Assembly (NCBI GenBank): GCA_003132145.1
Contig: PKWU01000033.1
Coordinates: 1 to 64,000 of the forward strand
From: Granulicella sp.
Lineage (GTDB): Bacteria > Acidobacteriota > Terriglobia > Terriglobales > Acidobacteriaceae
Length of the DNA: 64,000 bases
Direction of reading: 5' to 3'
Shown: in pieces, positions 26,701 to 33,695 of the stretch
Numbering within the stretch: the stretch's first letter is position 1
Layout: each line of letters begins with the position of its first letter
Made by a program: the position numbers and the translations under genes
The notes under the pieces: model-generated
What the model saw: the letters and a program-made list of their open reading frames with translations, nothing else
The model's database searches: none
Told to the model about the DNA's origin: nothing

Positions 26701-27546
26701 CTGATCTACCACGACCTGAACCTCATCGAGCGCATCCTGCGCGACCAGGTGACGGACAACTTCTCCGCCATCTGGGTGGACACCGAGACCGAGTACGAAC
26801 GCGTGCTGCGTTTCCTGCAGCGCTTCCAGCCGTCGCTGATCCGGCGCGTCAAGCTCTACCTGAAGGACACGCCGCTCTTCGAGCAGTTCGGCATCACCGA
26901 GGAGATCAACAAGGCGCTGCGCTCCAAGGTGTGGCTGAAGTCCGGTGGGTCGATCGTCATCAACCAGACCGAGGCGCTGGTGGCCATCGACATCAACACC
27001 GGCAAGTACGTTGGCAAGACGGCGCGGCTTGAGGACACCATCGTCAAGACCAACCTCGACGCCATCCCCGAGATCGTCCGCCAGATCCGTCTGCGCGACC
27101 TGGGCGGCATCATCATCATCGACTTCATCGACATGGACGAGCGCAAGAACCGCAACCGCGTCATGGCCGCGCTGGAAGACGAGTTGAAGAGTGACCGCGC
27201 ACCGTCCAAGGTGCTCCAGTTCAATGACTTCGGTCTGGTCGCCATCACCCGCAAACGCGTGAAGCAGTCGCTGGAGCGTACGCTCTCCACCACCTGCTCG
27301 GTCTGCGAGGGCACCGGAATGGTCAAGTCGCCCATCACTGTCTGCAACGACATCTACATCGAGATGCGCAAGATGCACAAGCTGCTGGACCGCGGCGACA
27401 TCATGCTGCGCGTACATCCCGAGGTGGTCAAACAGCTCAAGTCGTCGGGCGCGAAGTGGCTGCTGGAGATGGAGGAGATGGTCGGCAAGACGATCCTGGT
27501 CAAGAGCGACCCGGCCCTGCACCCGGAGCAGTTCGACATCCACTAA
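23758..27546 (+). CDS. rne: Ribonuclease E/G with giant insert in the S1 domain
   Basis: A 1262-aa endoribonuclease for mRNA decay and rRNA processing. The N-terminus (SKEIYISSTPHETRLAIVED) leads into the S1 fold (SIYNGRVTRVLPGMQSSFVEIGL). The S1 domain breaks off near residue 80 and resumes near 865 (ISDLLKPGQEILVQI). About 780 residues of disordered Arg/Gly-rich, Ser-Arg-Asp repeat and Asp/Glu-rich sequence lie between. The catalytic domain is intact: VAIDINTGK (Asp about 1076) and IIDFIDMDERK (Asp about 1120) keep the 43-44 residue spacing of E. coli D303/D346, and CSVCEGTG (about 1180) is the zinc link. It ends soon after, so the scaffold role that E. coli places at the C-terminus may sit in the insert. 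Monocistronic. Confidence 0.93.
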   Translation: MSKEIYISSTPHETRLAIVEDEALTEIYYERENEYTLAGSIYNGRVTRVLPGMQSSFVEIGLERDAFLYITDFMEEAPDSEEFDTTPAGDRAARSPRLTNGEQATDAGGRGESGGRGGERGGRGRRGGRDRDRNQDRGTERPAGSDAAPIQQDGGRGEAGINDADSTAPREFNEGSEIGEGAPGADGSRRWRGRRGRRRGRGASGQPGDQPGQAGDSTQENSTPPYPVAQGYSEVPGTGDDDSSYERESIHEIDGEGSQPSTHPAERGEEIPRGSDSPRENSPRGDRGRRDNGRNRDGQQRNGQRGDQRPQRVPRGFEPSRNLYGVDSDEASGTGPIANAYPDEDFEAGAEPIILPGESLSKYRKGGEEQAAPKPAESSSVTLAPPANLYTLAAGWDGGATLPGETLSRRSPANSRPDSRSDSRSDSRHDSRSDSRHDSRGGSRSGSSRDFEREPRRDARPGRNDRGESRRDSRADLRNDAPVTAAAASVVSQQGFTPATEVAQQFDRPNVAEAHSPEVQETPAVVSQGPPEPVAVSAPEPVVAAAPTPVQQVEVEYEPEDASASHRVDPMPPSEFRQSAPALEPVLESPAEVAAEPLADAPVAVAHDITSITPTGEMFSEPVEAQAAAEPLPQSVESLPQGEAGFAPGPGQLAEEVLDVEDSAAPIIHASSIEEIDDLDEEAVEGATDLGNMLREMSIDQLTRTSPQVDEEDEIDDDEDFEEDDLDEEDLDQEDEEDEEDQDEDQDQEERDGAEQTDKLDEQAARTGNAADAEFHEAQFGQPEEANRTEEQTGAADSSRQERGRDADRRPGRRDGRRDGRRGRGDRGDRPDRPRNTGGSGERIGRFEHGGGRGRPSMQTTNLPAISDLLKPGQEILVQIAKEPIAKKGARITSHIALPGRFLVFMPTVNHTGVSRKIESDGERRRLKEILLSEKGDATGGFIVRTAAEGATEEELRSDLRFLLNLWADIKARSESSKSPALIYHDLNLIERILRDQVTDNFSAIWVDTETEYERVLRFLQRFQPSLIRRVKLYLKDTPLFEQFGITEEINKALRSKVWLKSGGSIVINQTEALVAIDINTGKYVGKTARLEDTIVKTNLDAIPEIVRQIRLRDLGGIIIIDFIDMDERKNRNRVMAALEDELKSDRAPSKVLQFNDFGLVAITRKRVKQSLERTLSTTCSVCEGTGMVKSPITVCNDIYIEMRKMHKLLDRGDIMLRVHPEVVKQLKSSGAKWLLEMEEMVGKTILVKSDPALHPEQFDIH

Positions 27547-27616
27547 CCAATTGCCACTTTATTTGTGATCCAAACTGCGCAATGGCGCGTCTTATCAAGC
27601 AGTGAGAAGATGGAGT

Positions 27617-27638
27617 TGGGCCGGAGAGCAACCGGCCC
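27617..27638 (+). terminator. Hairpin after rne
   Basis: GGGCCGG (27618-27624) pairs with CCGGCCC (27632-27638) across a 7-nt loop, about 70 nt past the rne stop. There is no T-run, so it is either a Rho-dependent 3' end structure or part of the next gene's leader. Confidence 0.35.
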
Positions 27639-27669
27639 GACTGCATTACTGCACTGAGATCAGCACAAC

Positions 27670-27708
27670 AAAGTCGTGCGATTCGGGTTAGATAACCCGA
27701 AGGACTTT
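27670..27708 (+). promoter_or_regulatory. Palindromic leader element of the barrel gene
   Basis: TTCGGGTTAGATAACCCGAA (27682-27701) is a perfect 9-bp inverted repeat around GA, nested in outer AAAGTC (27670-27675) and GACTTT (27703-27708). It ends 26 nt before the ATG. It may be an operator for a dimeric regulator or a hairpin in the mRNA leader controlling outer-membrane protein synthesis. Confidence 0.55.
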
Positions 27709-27734
27709 GCACTCAAAAGGGAGTCATTAAAAAA

Positions 27735-28730
27735 ATGAACATCCAGCGCAGTTTTTTCGGTATTGCGTGCCGCGCCGCGGCATTCAGCTTCCTGATGGCG
27801 GGAACGGCCTTGCTCGCACAGGCCCTACAGTCCCCGTCCGCCGCATCGACCGTGAAGGCGCCAGTTCTGCTGGCATCCGAATCCGCTCCGGCAGACCTCG
27901 CCGCCACCTCGTCCAGCAGCAGCTCGTCGTCCTCGGACGCCGATGCAGCAGTCGCCTCGGATGCGTTGGGCAGCACGCAGCCGCCGCCGCGCCGCGGCTA
28001 TGGCCGGCCCAACTACGCCAGCGGCAACAGCAACCCCGACGGCTCTCCCAAGTACACCTTCCTGGGCGGCATCGGCCTCGCCATGCCCATCGGCAACACC
28101 CACAAGTACGAGACGCCCAGCTATGGATTCCAGTTTGGCGGCGGACGCAACTTCAACAAGACCCTCGGCCTGCTGCTGCAGTTCGACTACGACCACTTCG
28201 GGCTACAGGGTAAGACGCTAGCCAACCAGACCTATGTCTACGATTACGGCTGCACGACGACGCAGATCAACAATGGCACTTGCGGTGTCTCTGGGCTCGA
28301 CGGAAACAATCACGTCTGGTCGTTTACCCTGAACCCAACCTTCACTCTTCCGACCGCAGGTTCGCTGGGCGCCTATGCGGTGTTCGGCGGAGGTTTCTAC
28401 CACAAGGTCACCAACTTCACCGAGCCCGGTACCGGAGAATACTGCGATCCGTACTACGGCTGCTACGAGTACACCGCGAACCAGACAATCGACCATTACA
28501 CCAGCAACGCAATTGGGGTGAATGGTGGCTTCGGTCTCACCTACAAGTTCTCCAAGTTCTCCAACGAGCGGTTCTACCTGGAAGCGCGCTACGTCTTCAT
28601 CCCCAACTCGCAGCGCTACGGGTACACCGCCGCTAACGTCGCTACCACCAATTACAACGGCTGGAACGCCTACCCGGCGAACAGCAACCGCACCACCTAC
28701 ATTCCGGTGAAGTTCGGCATCCGCTTCTAG
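27735..28730 (+). CDS. Outer-membrane beta-barrel protein
   Basis: A 331-aa protein with signal peptide (RAAAFSFLMAGTALLAQA), a Ser-rich segment (SSSSSSSSDADAAVA), then alternating aromatic/polar strands typical of an 8- to 10-stranded barrel (YTFLGGIGLAMPIGNTHKYE; FQFGGGRNFNKTLGLLLQFD; YAVFGGGFYHKV) ending in Phe (KFGIRF), the usual outer-membrane sorting signal. Cys pairs (CTTTQINNGTC; CDPYYGC) lie in likely external loops. AAAGGGAG lies just before the ATG. Ligand unknown. Confidence 0.78.
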   Translation: MNIQRSFFGIACRAAAFSFLMAGTALLAQALQSPSAASTVKAPVLLASESAPADLAATSSSSSSSSSDADAAVASDALGSTQPPPRRGYGRPNYASGNSNPDGSPKYTFLGGIGLAMPIGNTHKYETPSYGFQFGGGRNFNKTLGLLLQFDYDHFGLQGKTLANQTYVYDYGCTTTQINNGTCGVSGLDGNNHVWSFTLNPTFTLPTAGSLGAYAVFGGGFYHKVTNFTEPGTGEYCDPYYGCYEYTANQTIDHYTSNAIGVNGGFGLTYKFSKFSNERFYLEARYVFIPNSQRYGYTAANVATTNYNGWNAYPANSNRTTYIPVKFGIRF

Positions 28731-28761
28731 GGCGTCTGCAACTTACCGCAATTCCCACGCG

Positions 28762-28783
28762 AGCCCGGCCAACCAGCCGGGCT
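28762..28783. terminator. Hairpin between convergent genes
   Basis: AGCCCGGC and GCCGGGCT pair around a short loop between the barrel gene and the GT2 gene, which converge here. No T-run follows on either strand, so its terminator role is uncertain. Confidence 0.45.
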
Positions 28784-28801
28784 TCGCTGCGTCTACAGGT
28801 G

Positions 28802-30463
28802 CTATATCCCCATGGGATATGGCTTCTCGTGCATCTCCTGTGAGCCGCTGCTGACACGCTCGAAGAGCCCCTGAAACAGGCTCAGCAGCCCGGTGTACCA
28901 GTAGCCCAGCACGAAGAGAAACAGAAACGGGATGGTGAAGTAGTTCTCCGTCGTTATCGCGTACCAGATGGTCCACGCGAAGTAGGTCCCGATCAGTAGC
29001 TCGATCCACGGGACGATGCCCAGCCGCTTGCGGTAGACCTTGGCCTGGCTCGCCTCGCCCTTCTGCTTCACGCGGTACTTGGGCGTGCGCGCAAACGGCG
29101 TCTTGTAGCCGAACAGAGCCTCCATCACCGCCTTGGTGTTGGTGATGGTCAGCCCGACGCCGAGCGCCAGCAAAAACGGAATATACAGAAACGTCTTGTA
29201 CCAGGTCTTTGGAAACAGTTCCTTCTGGCTGACCAGATAGAAGGTGGAGACCGACATCGTGCTGGCGATAAACAGCGGCAGGTCGATCAGCAGCATCTGG
29301 ATGTAGCCCTGCCAACTGCGGATAATCATCGCCGGCATCAGCAGCACAGAGAGCACAATCATCAGCGGATAGCTGATGTTCGCCGTCAGGTGGCACCACG
29401 CCTGGACCTTGGTCTCAAATGGCACGCCGCTCTTCATCACCCGCGGCAGGATCTTCTTGCCGGTCTGGATGAGGCCCTTGGCCCAGCGCGCCTGCTGCGT
29501 CTTGAAGGCGGTCATCTCGATGGGCAGCTCGGCCGGGCACTCCACGTCCTGCAGGTACTTGAACTTCCATCCCGCCATCTGCACGCGATAGCTGAGGTCG
29601 GTGTCCTCGGTCAGGGTGTCGTGCTGCCATCCTCCGCCGTCGCTGATGGCCACGCGCCGCCAGACGCCCGCGGTGCCGTTGAAGTTGAAGAAGACGCCGG
29701 AGCGCGAGCGACCGCCGTGCTCCAGCACGAAGTGCCCATCCAGCAGGATTGCCTCCACCTGCGTCATGAAGCTGTAGTTGCGGTTGAGGTGCGTCCAGCG
29801 GGTCTGCACCATGCCGATGCCCGGCTCGGCGAAGTGGTCCACCACCTTCATCAGCCAGTCGGGCGCGGGGACGAAGTCGGCGTCGAAGATGGCGACCAGC
29901 TCGCCGCGCGCCACCTTCAGCCCCTCGTCCAGCGCGCCCGCCTTGTATCCGTGGCGATTGGTGCGATGCAGATGCACGATGGGCTGCGGCGGCAGGCCCG
30001 CGGTGCCATGCGCGTAGCGCTGCACAATCTCCTCCGCCACCTGCACCGTCTCGTCAGTGGAGTCGTCGAGCAGTTGGATCTCGAAGCGGTCTCGCGGATA
30101 CTCGATGCGGCAGACCGCGTCAATCAGCCGGTCAATGACGAACTGCTCGTTGTAGATGGGCAACTGCACGGTGACAAACGGCAGCTCGCCAGGAGCATAG
30201 CGCGCACCCGGCTGGTCCCACAGCGCCTTCTTCTTCTTGTTGTGATAGTAGAGCCACACCAGTTGGTAGCGATGGATTCCGTAGAACGCCAGAATCACCA
30301 TGACGACGAAGTAGGGAATCAGGATTGCCAGATCGAAGCCATTCCAGCGGTAGAGCCCGCGAAAGGTGTGGTCGCCGTAGTGCGTATGCAGATAGTGTCC
30401 GAGGCCCTTCGAGGCCAGAAACATGGCCGGAAGAGCGTGCAGATTGTTGAGAAATGAGAGCAA
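28802..30463 (-). CDS. Membrane glycosyltransferase family 2 (processive, CesA/CslA-like)
   Basis: A 553-aa protein. One N-terminal membrane helix (FDLAILIPYFVVMVILAFYG), a cytosolic GT-A domain (about 95-330) and four C-terminal membrane helices (ISYPLMIVLSVLLMPAMII; DLPLFIASTMSVSTFYLV; FLYIPFLLALGVGLTI; FTIPFLFLFVLGYWYTGLL). The D,DxD,D,QxxRW set is complete: LLDDSTDE, IFDADFVP, LTEDTDLS, QQARW. Such enzymes make and export beta-linked polysaccharides or glycolipids; mannan- or glucan-type synthases look most similar. No BcsB/BcsZ partners are adjacent, so the polymer is unknown. Confidence 0.85.
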   Translation of the reverse strand: MLSFLNNLHALPAMFLASKGLGHYLHTHYGDHTFRGLYRWNGFDLAILIPYFVVMVILAFYGIHRYQLVWLYYHNKKKKALWDQPGARYAPGELPFVTVQLPIYNEQFVIDRLIDAVCRIEYPRDRFEIQLLDDSTDETVQVAEEIVQRYAHGTAGLPPQPIVHLHRTNRHGYKAGALDEGLKVARGELVAIFDADFVPAPDWLMKVVDHFAEPGIGMVQTRWTHLNRNYSFMTQVEAILLDGHFVLEHGGRSRSGVFFNFNGTAGVWRRVAISDGGGWQHDTLTEDTDLSYRVQMAGWKFKYLQDVECPAELPIEMTAFKTQQARWAKGLIQTGKKILPRVMKSGVPFETKVQAWCHLTANISYPLMIVLSVLLMPAMIIRSWQGYIQMLLIDLPLFIASTMSVSTFYLVSQKELFPKTWYKTFLYIPFLLALGVGLTITNTKAVMEALFGYKTPFARTPKYRVKQKGEASQAKVYRKRLGIVPWIELLIGTYFAWTIWYAITTENYFTIPFLFLFVLGYWYTGLLSLFQGLFERVSSGSQEMHEKPYPMGI

Positions 30464-30514
30464 AAAGAGACTCCGCGGACAGTTTTTCGTCCGAGACGAT
30501 TCTACGCGAAGCCG

Positions 30515-30940
30515 CTAATCCGGGAACCGATCTTCGTACTGGTCCAGGAAATCCGCCGGACTAATGATATACACCCCCGAGACGCGAGTGCCGTAGAGGC
30601 GCCCAAAGTGGCTCTTGTCGCCAGTGATGAGATAGTCCACGCTGGCCGCAATCGCCGCCGCAAGAATCGGCTGATCCTTGGCTATCAGCGCGACATTGGG
30701 TGGAATCAAGCGTACGTCCGCGTCGCTGACGATCTGAGTGCGTAGCAGCAGGCTCGCCAGTCGCGTGTCGTGGCCGGCAAATCTGACGTTCCGCGTAACT
30801 TCGCCGACGACGTACTGCGAGACCACCGGCACAACTCCAGGAATCCGCCAGAAATTCTGGAAGCGGGAGCCTTCATCCAACGAGGCAGAGAACAGGACAT
30901 TTGAATCGAGGAAGACGCGCAGGCCAACAAAATTAGGCAA
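30515..30940 (-). CDS. PIN-domain toxin (VapC-like)
   Basis: A 141-aa putative RNase toxin with the PIN acidic set: FLDSN (Asp12), VGEVTRN (Glu47), AKDQPILAAAIAA (Asp89) and YLITGDKSHF (Asp108). It belongs to the "toxin component, PIN family" branch. It overlaps the upstream AbrB-type gene by 8 nt, consistent with a toxin-antitoxin operon. Confidence 0.85.
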   Translation of the reverse strand: MPNFVGLRVFLDSNVLFSASLDEGSRFQNFWRIPGVVPVVSQYVVGEVTRNVRFAGHDTRLASLLLRTQIVSDADVRLIPPNVALIAKDQPILAAAIAASVDYLITGDKSHFGRLYGTRVSGVYIISPADFLDQYEDRFPD

Positions 30941-31310
30941 TGCGCTTCTCCTTCAGTAATTCCTCGCGTCTCCGCCTGCGGCGCGCCTCCCATTCAGCGT
31001 TGGTCGGCAACCCCTCCCGGTGATCCGGCTCCAAACCCTTGACCTGCGTCGGATCGACACCCAGTTCCAACACGTGCGGAAGATTTTCATCCCACTCTTC
31101 CTTCGTCATCGAGTTGATCAGGATGAAGTACGCCGTCTCTTCCGGCGACCAGACCTCCGGCTCGTAGACGAACGCAGGCCGGATGCGAATCTCGCCGTCC
31201 CTGGCCTCGGTTACCAGCAGCGATCCATCCCCCAGCCCAAACTGCTTGCGCAGCTTCACCGGCAACACAATTGTGCCGCGCTTGCCCATCTTGATCGTAG
31301 TCGTCGCCAT
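30933..31310 (-). CDS. AbrB/MazE-type antitoxin
   Basis: A 125-aa protein with an N-terminal SpoVT-AbrB swapped-hairpin DNA-binding domain (about 1-45: TTIKMGKRGTIVLPVKLRKQ, then FGLGDGSLLVTEARDGEIRI). The C-terminal part is acidic then strongly basic (EWEARRRRRREELLKEK) and should contact the PIN toxin. GGAAG precedes the ATG. A repeat-rich site at 31321-31343 immediately upstream is a likely operator. Confidence 0.83.
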   Translation of the reverse strand: MATTTIKMGKRGTIVLPVKLRKQFGLGDGSLLVTEARDGEIRIRPAFVYEPEVWSPEETAYFILINSMTKEEWDENLPHVLELGVDPTQVKGLEPDHREGLPTNAEWEARRRRRREELLKEKRIA

Positions 31311-31320
31311 TCTTCCGATC

Positions 31321-31343
31321 CTCTGAATATCAGAATATCAGAG
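31321..31343. promoter_or_regulatory. Operator-like repeats of the PIN/AbrB operon
   Basis: Two contiguous copies of GAATATCA (31325-31332, 31333-31340) lie inside an inverted repeat CTCTGA (31321-31326) / TCAGAG (31338-31343), starting 11 nt upstream of the antitoxin ATG. Its position and symmetry fit autorepression. Confidence 0.55.
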
Positions 31344-31436
31344 ATTCGGACGAATTAGTACGATCAAGCCTCTCAGACGAACTCATCTCCGCCGCCATCG
31401 CCGATGCTGGCCTGAAAACGGCATAGATCGACACGG

Positions 31437-32441
31437 TTAATTGAGAAACATCATGCGGTAGGACGTGTCTCGTTGCATGGGCTGGAAGCCGGCGTCGCGG
31501 ATGATGCGGCGGAGGTCTTCTTCGCTAGGGTGGTTTGCGGCGGCTGCATTCTGCCCAAAACCAGCCTTTGCGTCGATTCCCTGCGGCGTCACCGAGCCTG
31601 CGTCGTTGGCGCCGAAACGCAGGCCCATCTGGAGCACTTTCAGCCCTTGCGCAGCGCCGCTCCACTGGATGTTCTGGATGTTGTCGAGGAAGACACGCGC
31701 GGTCGCCAGCGTTTTCAGTTGCTCGACCGCGGTCACGGCATCCAGTTCGCGACCGCTTGCGACCTCGGTAGCCACGGGGACGAAGGCTGTGAATCCGCCC
31801 GTCTCCTCCTGCAGTTGGCGGATTGCGGCAAGCGTGTCGACGCGCTGCTGCAGCGTCTCACCCGCGCCGAATCGCAGCGTCGCAACGGTGCGCATTCCCA
31901 GCCTGTGCGCCGCGCGATGCACCGCAATCCACTCGGCTGTGCTGCAACATCTGGGGCTGCCCTGTGCCTGTGTGTCTTCGCTTGCGATCGAGTCCAAGCC
32001 CGCGTCGCGGAGGCGTGCGATCGTCTCGCGCAGGCCCAGCCCGCAGCCGTTTGCGAGCGACAGAATCTCCGCCGCCGAGAGAGTCTCGATCCACAGCGAA
32101 GGGAAGCGCTGGCGGACGCCGCGCAAGAGTCCCTCGAACCACTCCATATCGCTGCTCTTCAACGCGCAGCCAACTCCGCTGACCAGACGCACGCCGGTCG
32201 AGCCCAGCTCGATGGTCTCGCGGATCGCGTCAAACAGGCGGTGCGCGCACCCGACGGCCGGATGATTCCCCTCGCGTGTGCCGCCGCCCATCACGGTTGC
32301 GCAGTCGATCGCAGCTTCGATGGCGTAGCTGACCACGCCCTCGGGATGCAGGCGGAGGCGCACGGCGTCGGCCTCCATGCCAATGCCGATCAGGTCGTTG
32401 CTGCGAAGGCAGTCGAGGGCCTCTTTGCGGCTGATTCCCAT
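31437..32441 (-). CDS. MqnC-like protein lacking the radical SAM cysteines
   Basis: A 334-aa protein that follows dehypoxanthine futalosine cyclase (MqnC) almost end to end: ISRKEALDCLRSNDL, RLHPEGVVSYAIEAA, LSAAEILSLANGCGLGLRET, RLRDAGLDSIASED, TAEWIAVHRAAHRLGMRTVA, LQEETGGFTAFVP, LATARVFLDNIQNIQW, GLRFGANDAGSV, IRDAGFQPMQRDTSYRM. MqnC closes the spiro ring in the futalosine route to menaquinone. Where MqnC has the cluster motif C-x3-C-x2-C after the NINYTN segment, this protein has IDCATVMGGGTREG (about 45-58): all three positions are Met, Thr and Gly. It should not bind the SAM cluster. It starts an operon-like arrangement with a VKOR gene (4 nt apart, VKOR upstream). It may be a regulator, a decoy subunit or a new enzyme; reading frame and length are intact. 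Confidence 0.8.
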   Translation of the reverse strand: MGISRKEALDCLRSNDLIGIGMEADAVRLRLHPEGVVSYAIEAAIDCATVMGGGTREGNHPAVGCAHRLFDAIRETIELGSTGVRLVSGVGCALKSSDMEWFEGLLRGVRQRFPSLWIETLSAAEILSLANGCGLGLRETIARLRDAGLDSIASEDTQAQGSPRCCSTAEWIAVHRAAHRLGMRTVATLRFGAGETLQQRVDTLAAIRQLQEETGGFTAFVPVATEVASGRELDAVTAVEQLKTLATARVFLDNIQNIQWSGAAQGLKVLQMGLRFGANDAGSVTPQGIDAKAGFGQNAAAANHPSEEDLRRIIRDAGFQPMQRDTSYRMMFLN

Positions 32442-32445
32442 GGCT

Positions 32446-32940
32446 CTATTCTACTGGCGCAGATGCCGCCGCGGCGTTCGACCCCGCGCGACGCTTCCGC
32501 CACTCCAGCAGCAGGGCCAGCGCGGAGAGCAGAAACAGCGCCGCGATGATTCCCTGCGACCAGACGCAGTAGATGCACCACTTCTCCAGAATGAAGGCCT
32601 CGATGTAGCTGAGGAAGGCGGCGAAGAAGAAGCCCACCTGCGCCAGTTCGAAGACGAGACCCATCCGTCCCATCAGCGCCAGGATCGCGATCACCGCATA
32701 CGCCGCAATGCCCAGGGCCGCCACTGGAACGTGCAGCCTGCTCGGCGGCACCGTGCCGTCGATCTCGTCCATCGTCTTGGGCAGAATCCACGAGAAGCGG
32801 CTGTGCCCCACGGCCCCGCAGTCCCAGTGTTCGCTGACGGCGCACGGCGGCGCCGCGTTGGGGTCCATCAGGTGGACGTGCAGCGCCATGGAACTGACCA
32901 CGATGCCCGCCACTGCCAGTAATGCAATCAGATATTTCAT
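32446..32940 (-). CDS. Vitamin K epoxide reductase family protein
   Basis: A 164-aa inner-membrane protein with four helices, begun at ATG 32940 (GGAG 5 nt upstream; 32949 is also possible). It keeps the four VKOR cysteines: loop pair C33 and C41 (PPCAVSEHWDCG) and the CxxC pair C122/C125 (EKWCIYCVWSQ), with the same spacings as human VKOR. Bacterial VKORs pass electrons from disulfide formation to quinones in place of DsbB. No fused thioredoxin domain, so it needs a separate DsbA-like partner. Its downstream neighbour is the MqnC-like gene, which ties the pair to quinone biology. Confidence 0.9.
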   Translation of the reverse strand: MKYLIALLAVAGIVVSSMALHVHLMDPNAAPPCAVSEHWDCGAVGHSRFSWILPKTMDEIDGTVPPSRLHVPVAALGIAAYAVIAILALMGRMGLVFELAQVGFFFAAFLSYIEAFILEKWCIYCVWSQGIIAALFLLSALALLLEWRKRRAGSNAAAASAPVE

Positions 32941-33200
32941 GCACTCCATCTTAGAGCATCTCTTCTGTTCCTACTCCCCCGAAAGAGTTTCAGGAGGGCC
33001 GCTTTTCTTGGGAAAAAACGGCGCGAGCAGTTCGCCTTCTTCATATACAACAGGAGAAATACGCAACTTTGAGTGCGGAAGGGTTCCCTATATTGCCGGT
33101 GAGACTGCTTCGATTCCCTCCAATAGGCTCATCTTTCCGCGCCTGGCTCCGATAAACCAATCTGGAACGCTGAAGCAAATTCTGAGTTGCAGGTCTTGCA

Positions 33201-33608
33201 ATGAACACCAACCATCTTGCGGACGCCTCCATTGTAACCGCCAAAGACGCCATCGCGCGCCATATGCAGTGGAAGATCACGCTACAGTTGGCCGTCGCCC
33301 TGAATGAGTCGCTGAGCCCCAACGCCATCCGCGCCATCCAGCATTCGGAGGAGTGTCCCATCGGCAGATGGCTTGTTTCACAACACACCTTGAGCATTCG
33401 CAATACAGAGGAGTACCGCGACCTGGTCTTCCGGCACGAGGAGTTCCATCGCGAGGTGGCCCAGATCGCCACCATGATCAACAATCGGAAGTACAGTGCC
33501 GCGAGGTGTGCGCTTGATCCGAACAGCAGCTTCCGGCAGGCGTCGCAGGCCATGGCCAGCGCGATCATGGCGCTCGACCTCATCCAGACGATCGCAATCG
33601 CATGCTGA
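33201..33608 (+). CDS. Stand-alone CZB (chemoreceptor zinc-binding) domain protein
   Basis: A 135-aa all-helical protein with the CZB metal set: His21 (AIARHMQWK), Cys52 (ECPIGRWL), and His79/His83 (FRHEEFHREVA). CZB domains usually sit at the C-terminus of chemoreceptors or on diguanylate cyclases and sense zinc or hypochlorous acid through the Cys-Zn centre. Here nothing else is attached, so it would act as a separate cytoplasmic sensor or adaptor. No chemotaxis gene is close. It is monocistronic. Confidence 0.83.
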   Translation: MNTNHLADASIVTAKDAIARHMQWKITLQLAVALNESLSPNAIRAIQHSEECPIGRWLVSQHTLSIRNTEEYRDLVFRHEEFHREVAQIATMINNRKYSAARCALDPNSSFRQASQAMASAIMALDLIQTIAIAC

Positions 33609-33695
33609 TCGCCTGACCGCAAGCATCCACGGCGCGCAGGAACGTACGCATGCGGTATCAGCCTCTTCCGCTTCCGCTACACTGGGAGGTGGAAG

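Noticed and set aside
25084-27543. 819-codon open frame antisense to rne
   Set aside because: A mirror of the acidic/basic low-complexity coding strand; no ribosome site or family.
30464-30514. Promoter or small RNA between the GT2 and PIN genes
   Set aside because: Only 51 nt with no -10/-35 pair or hairpin worth reporting.
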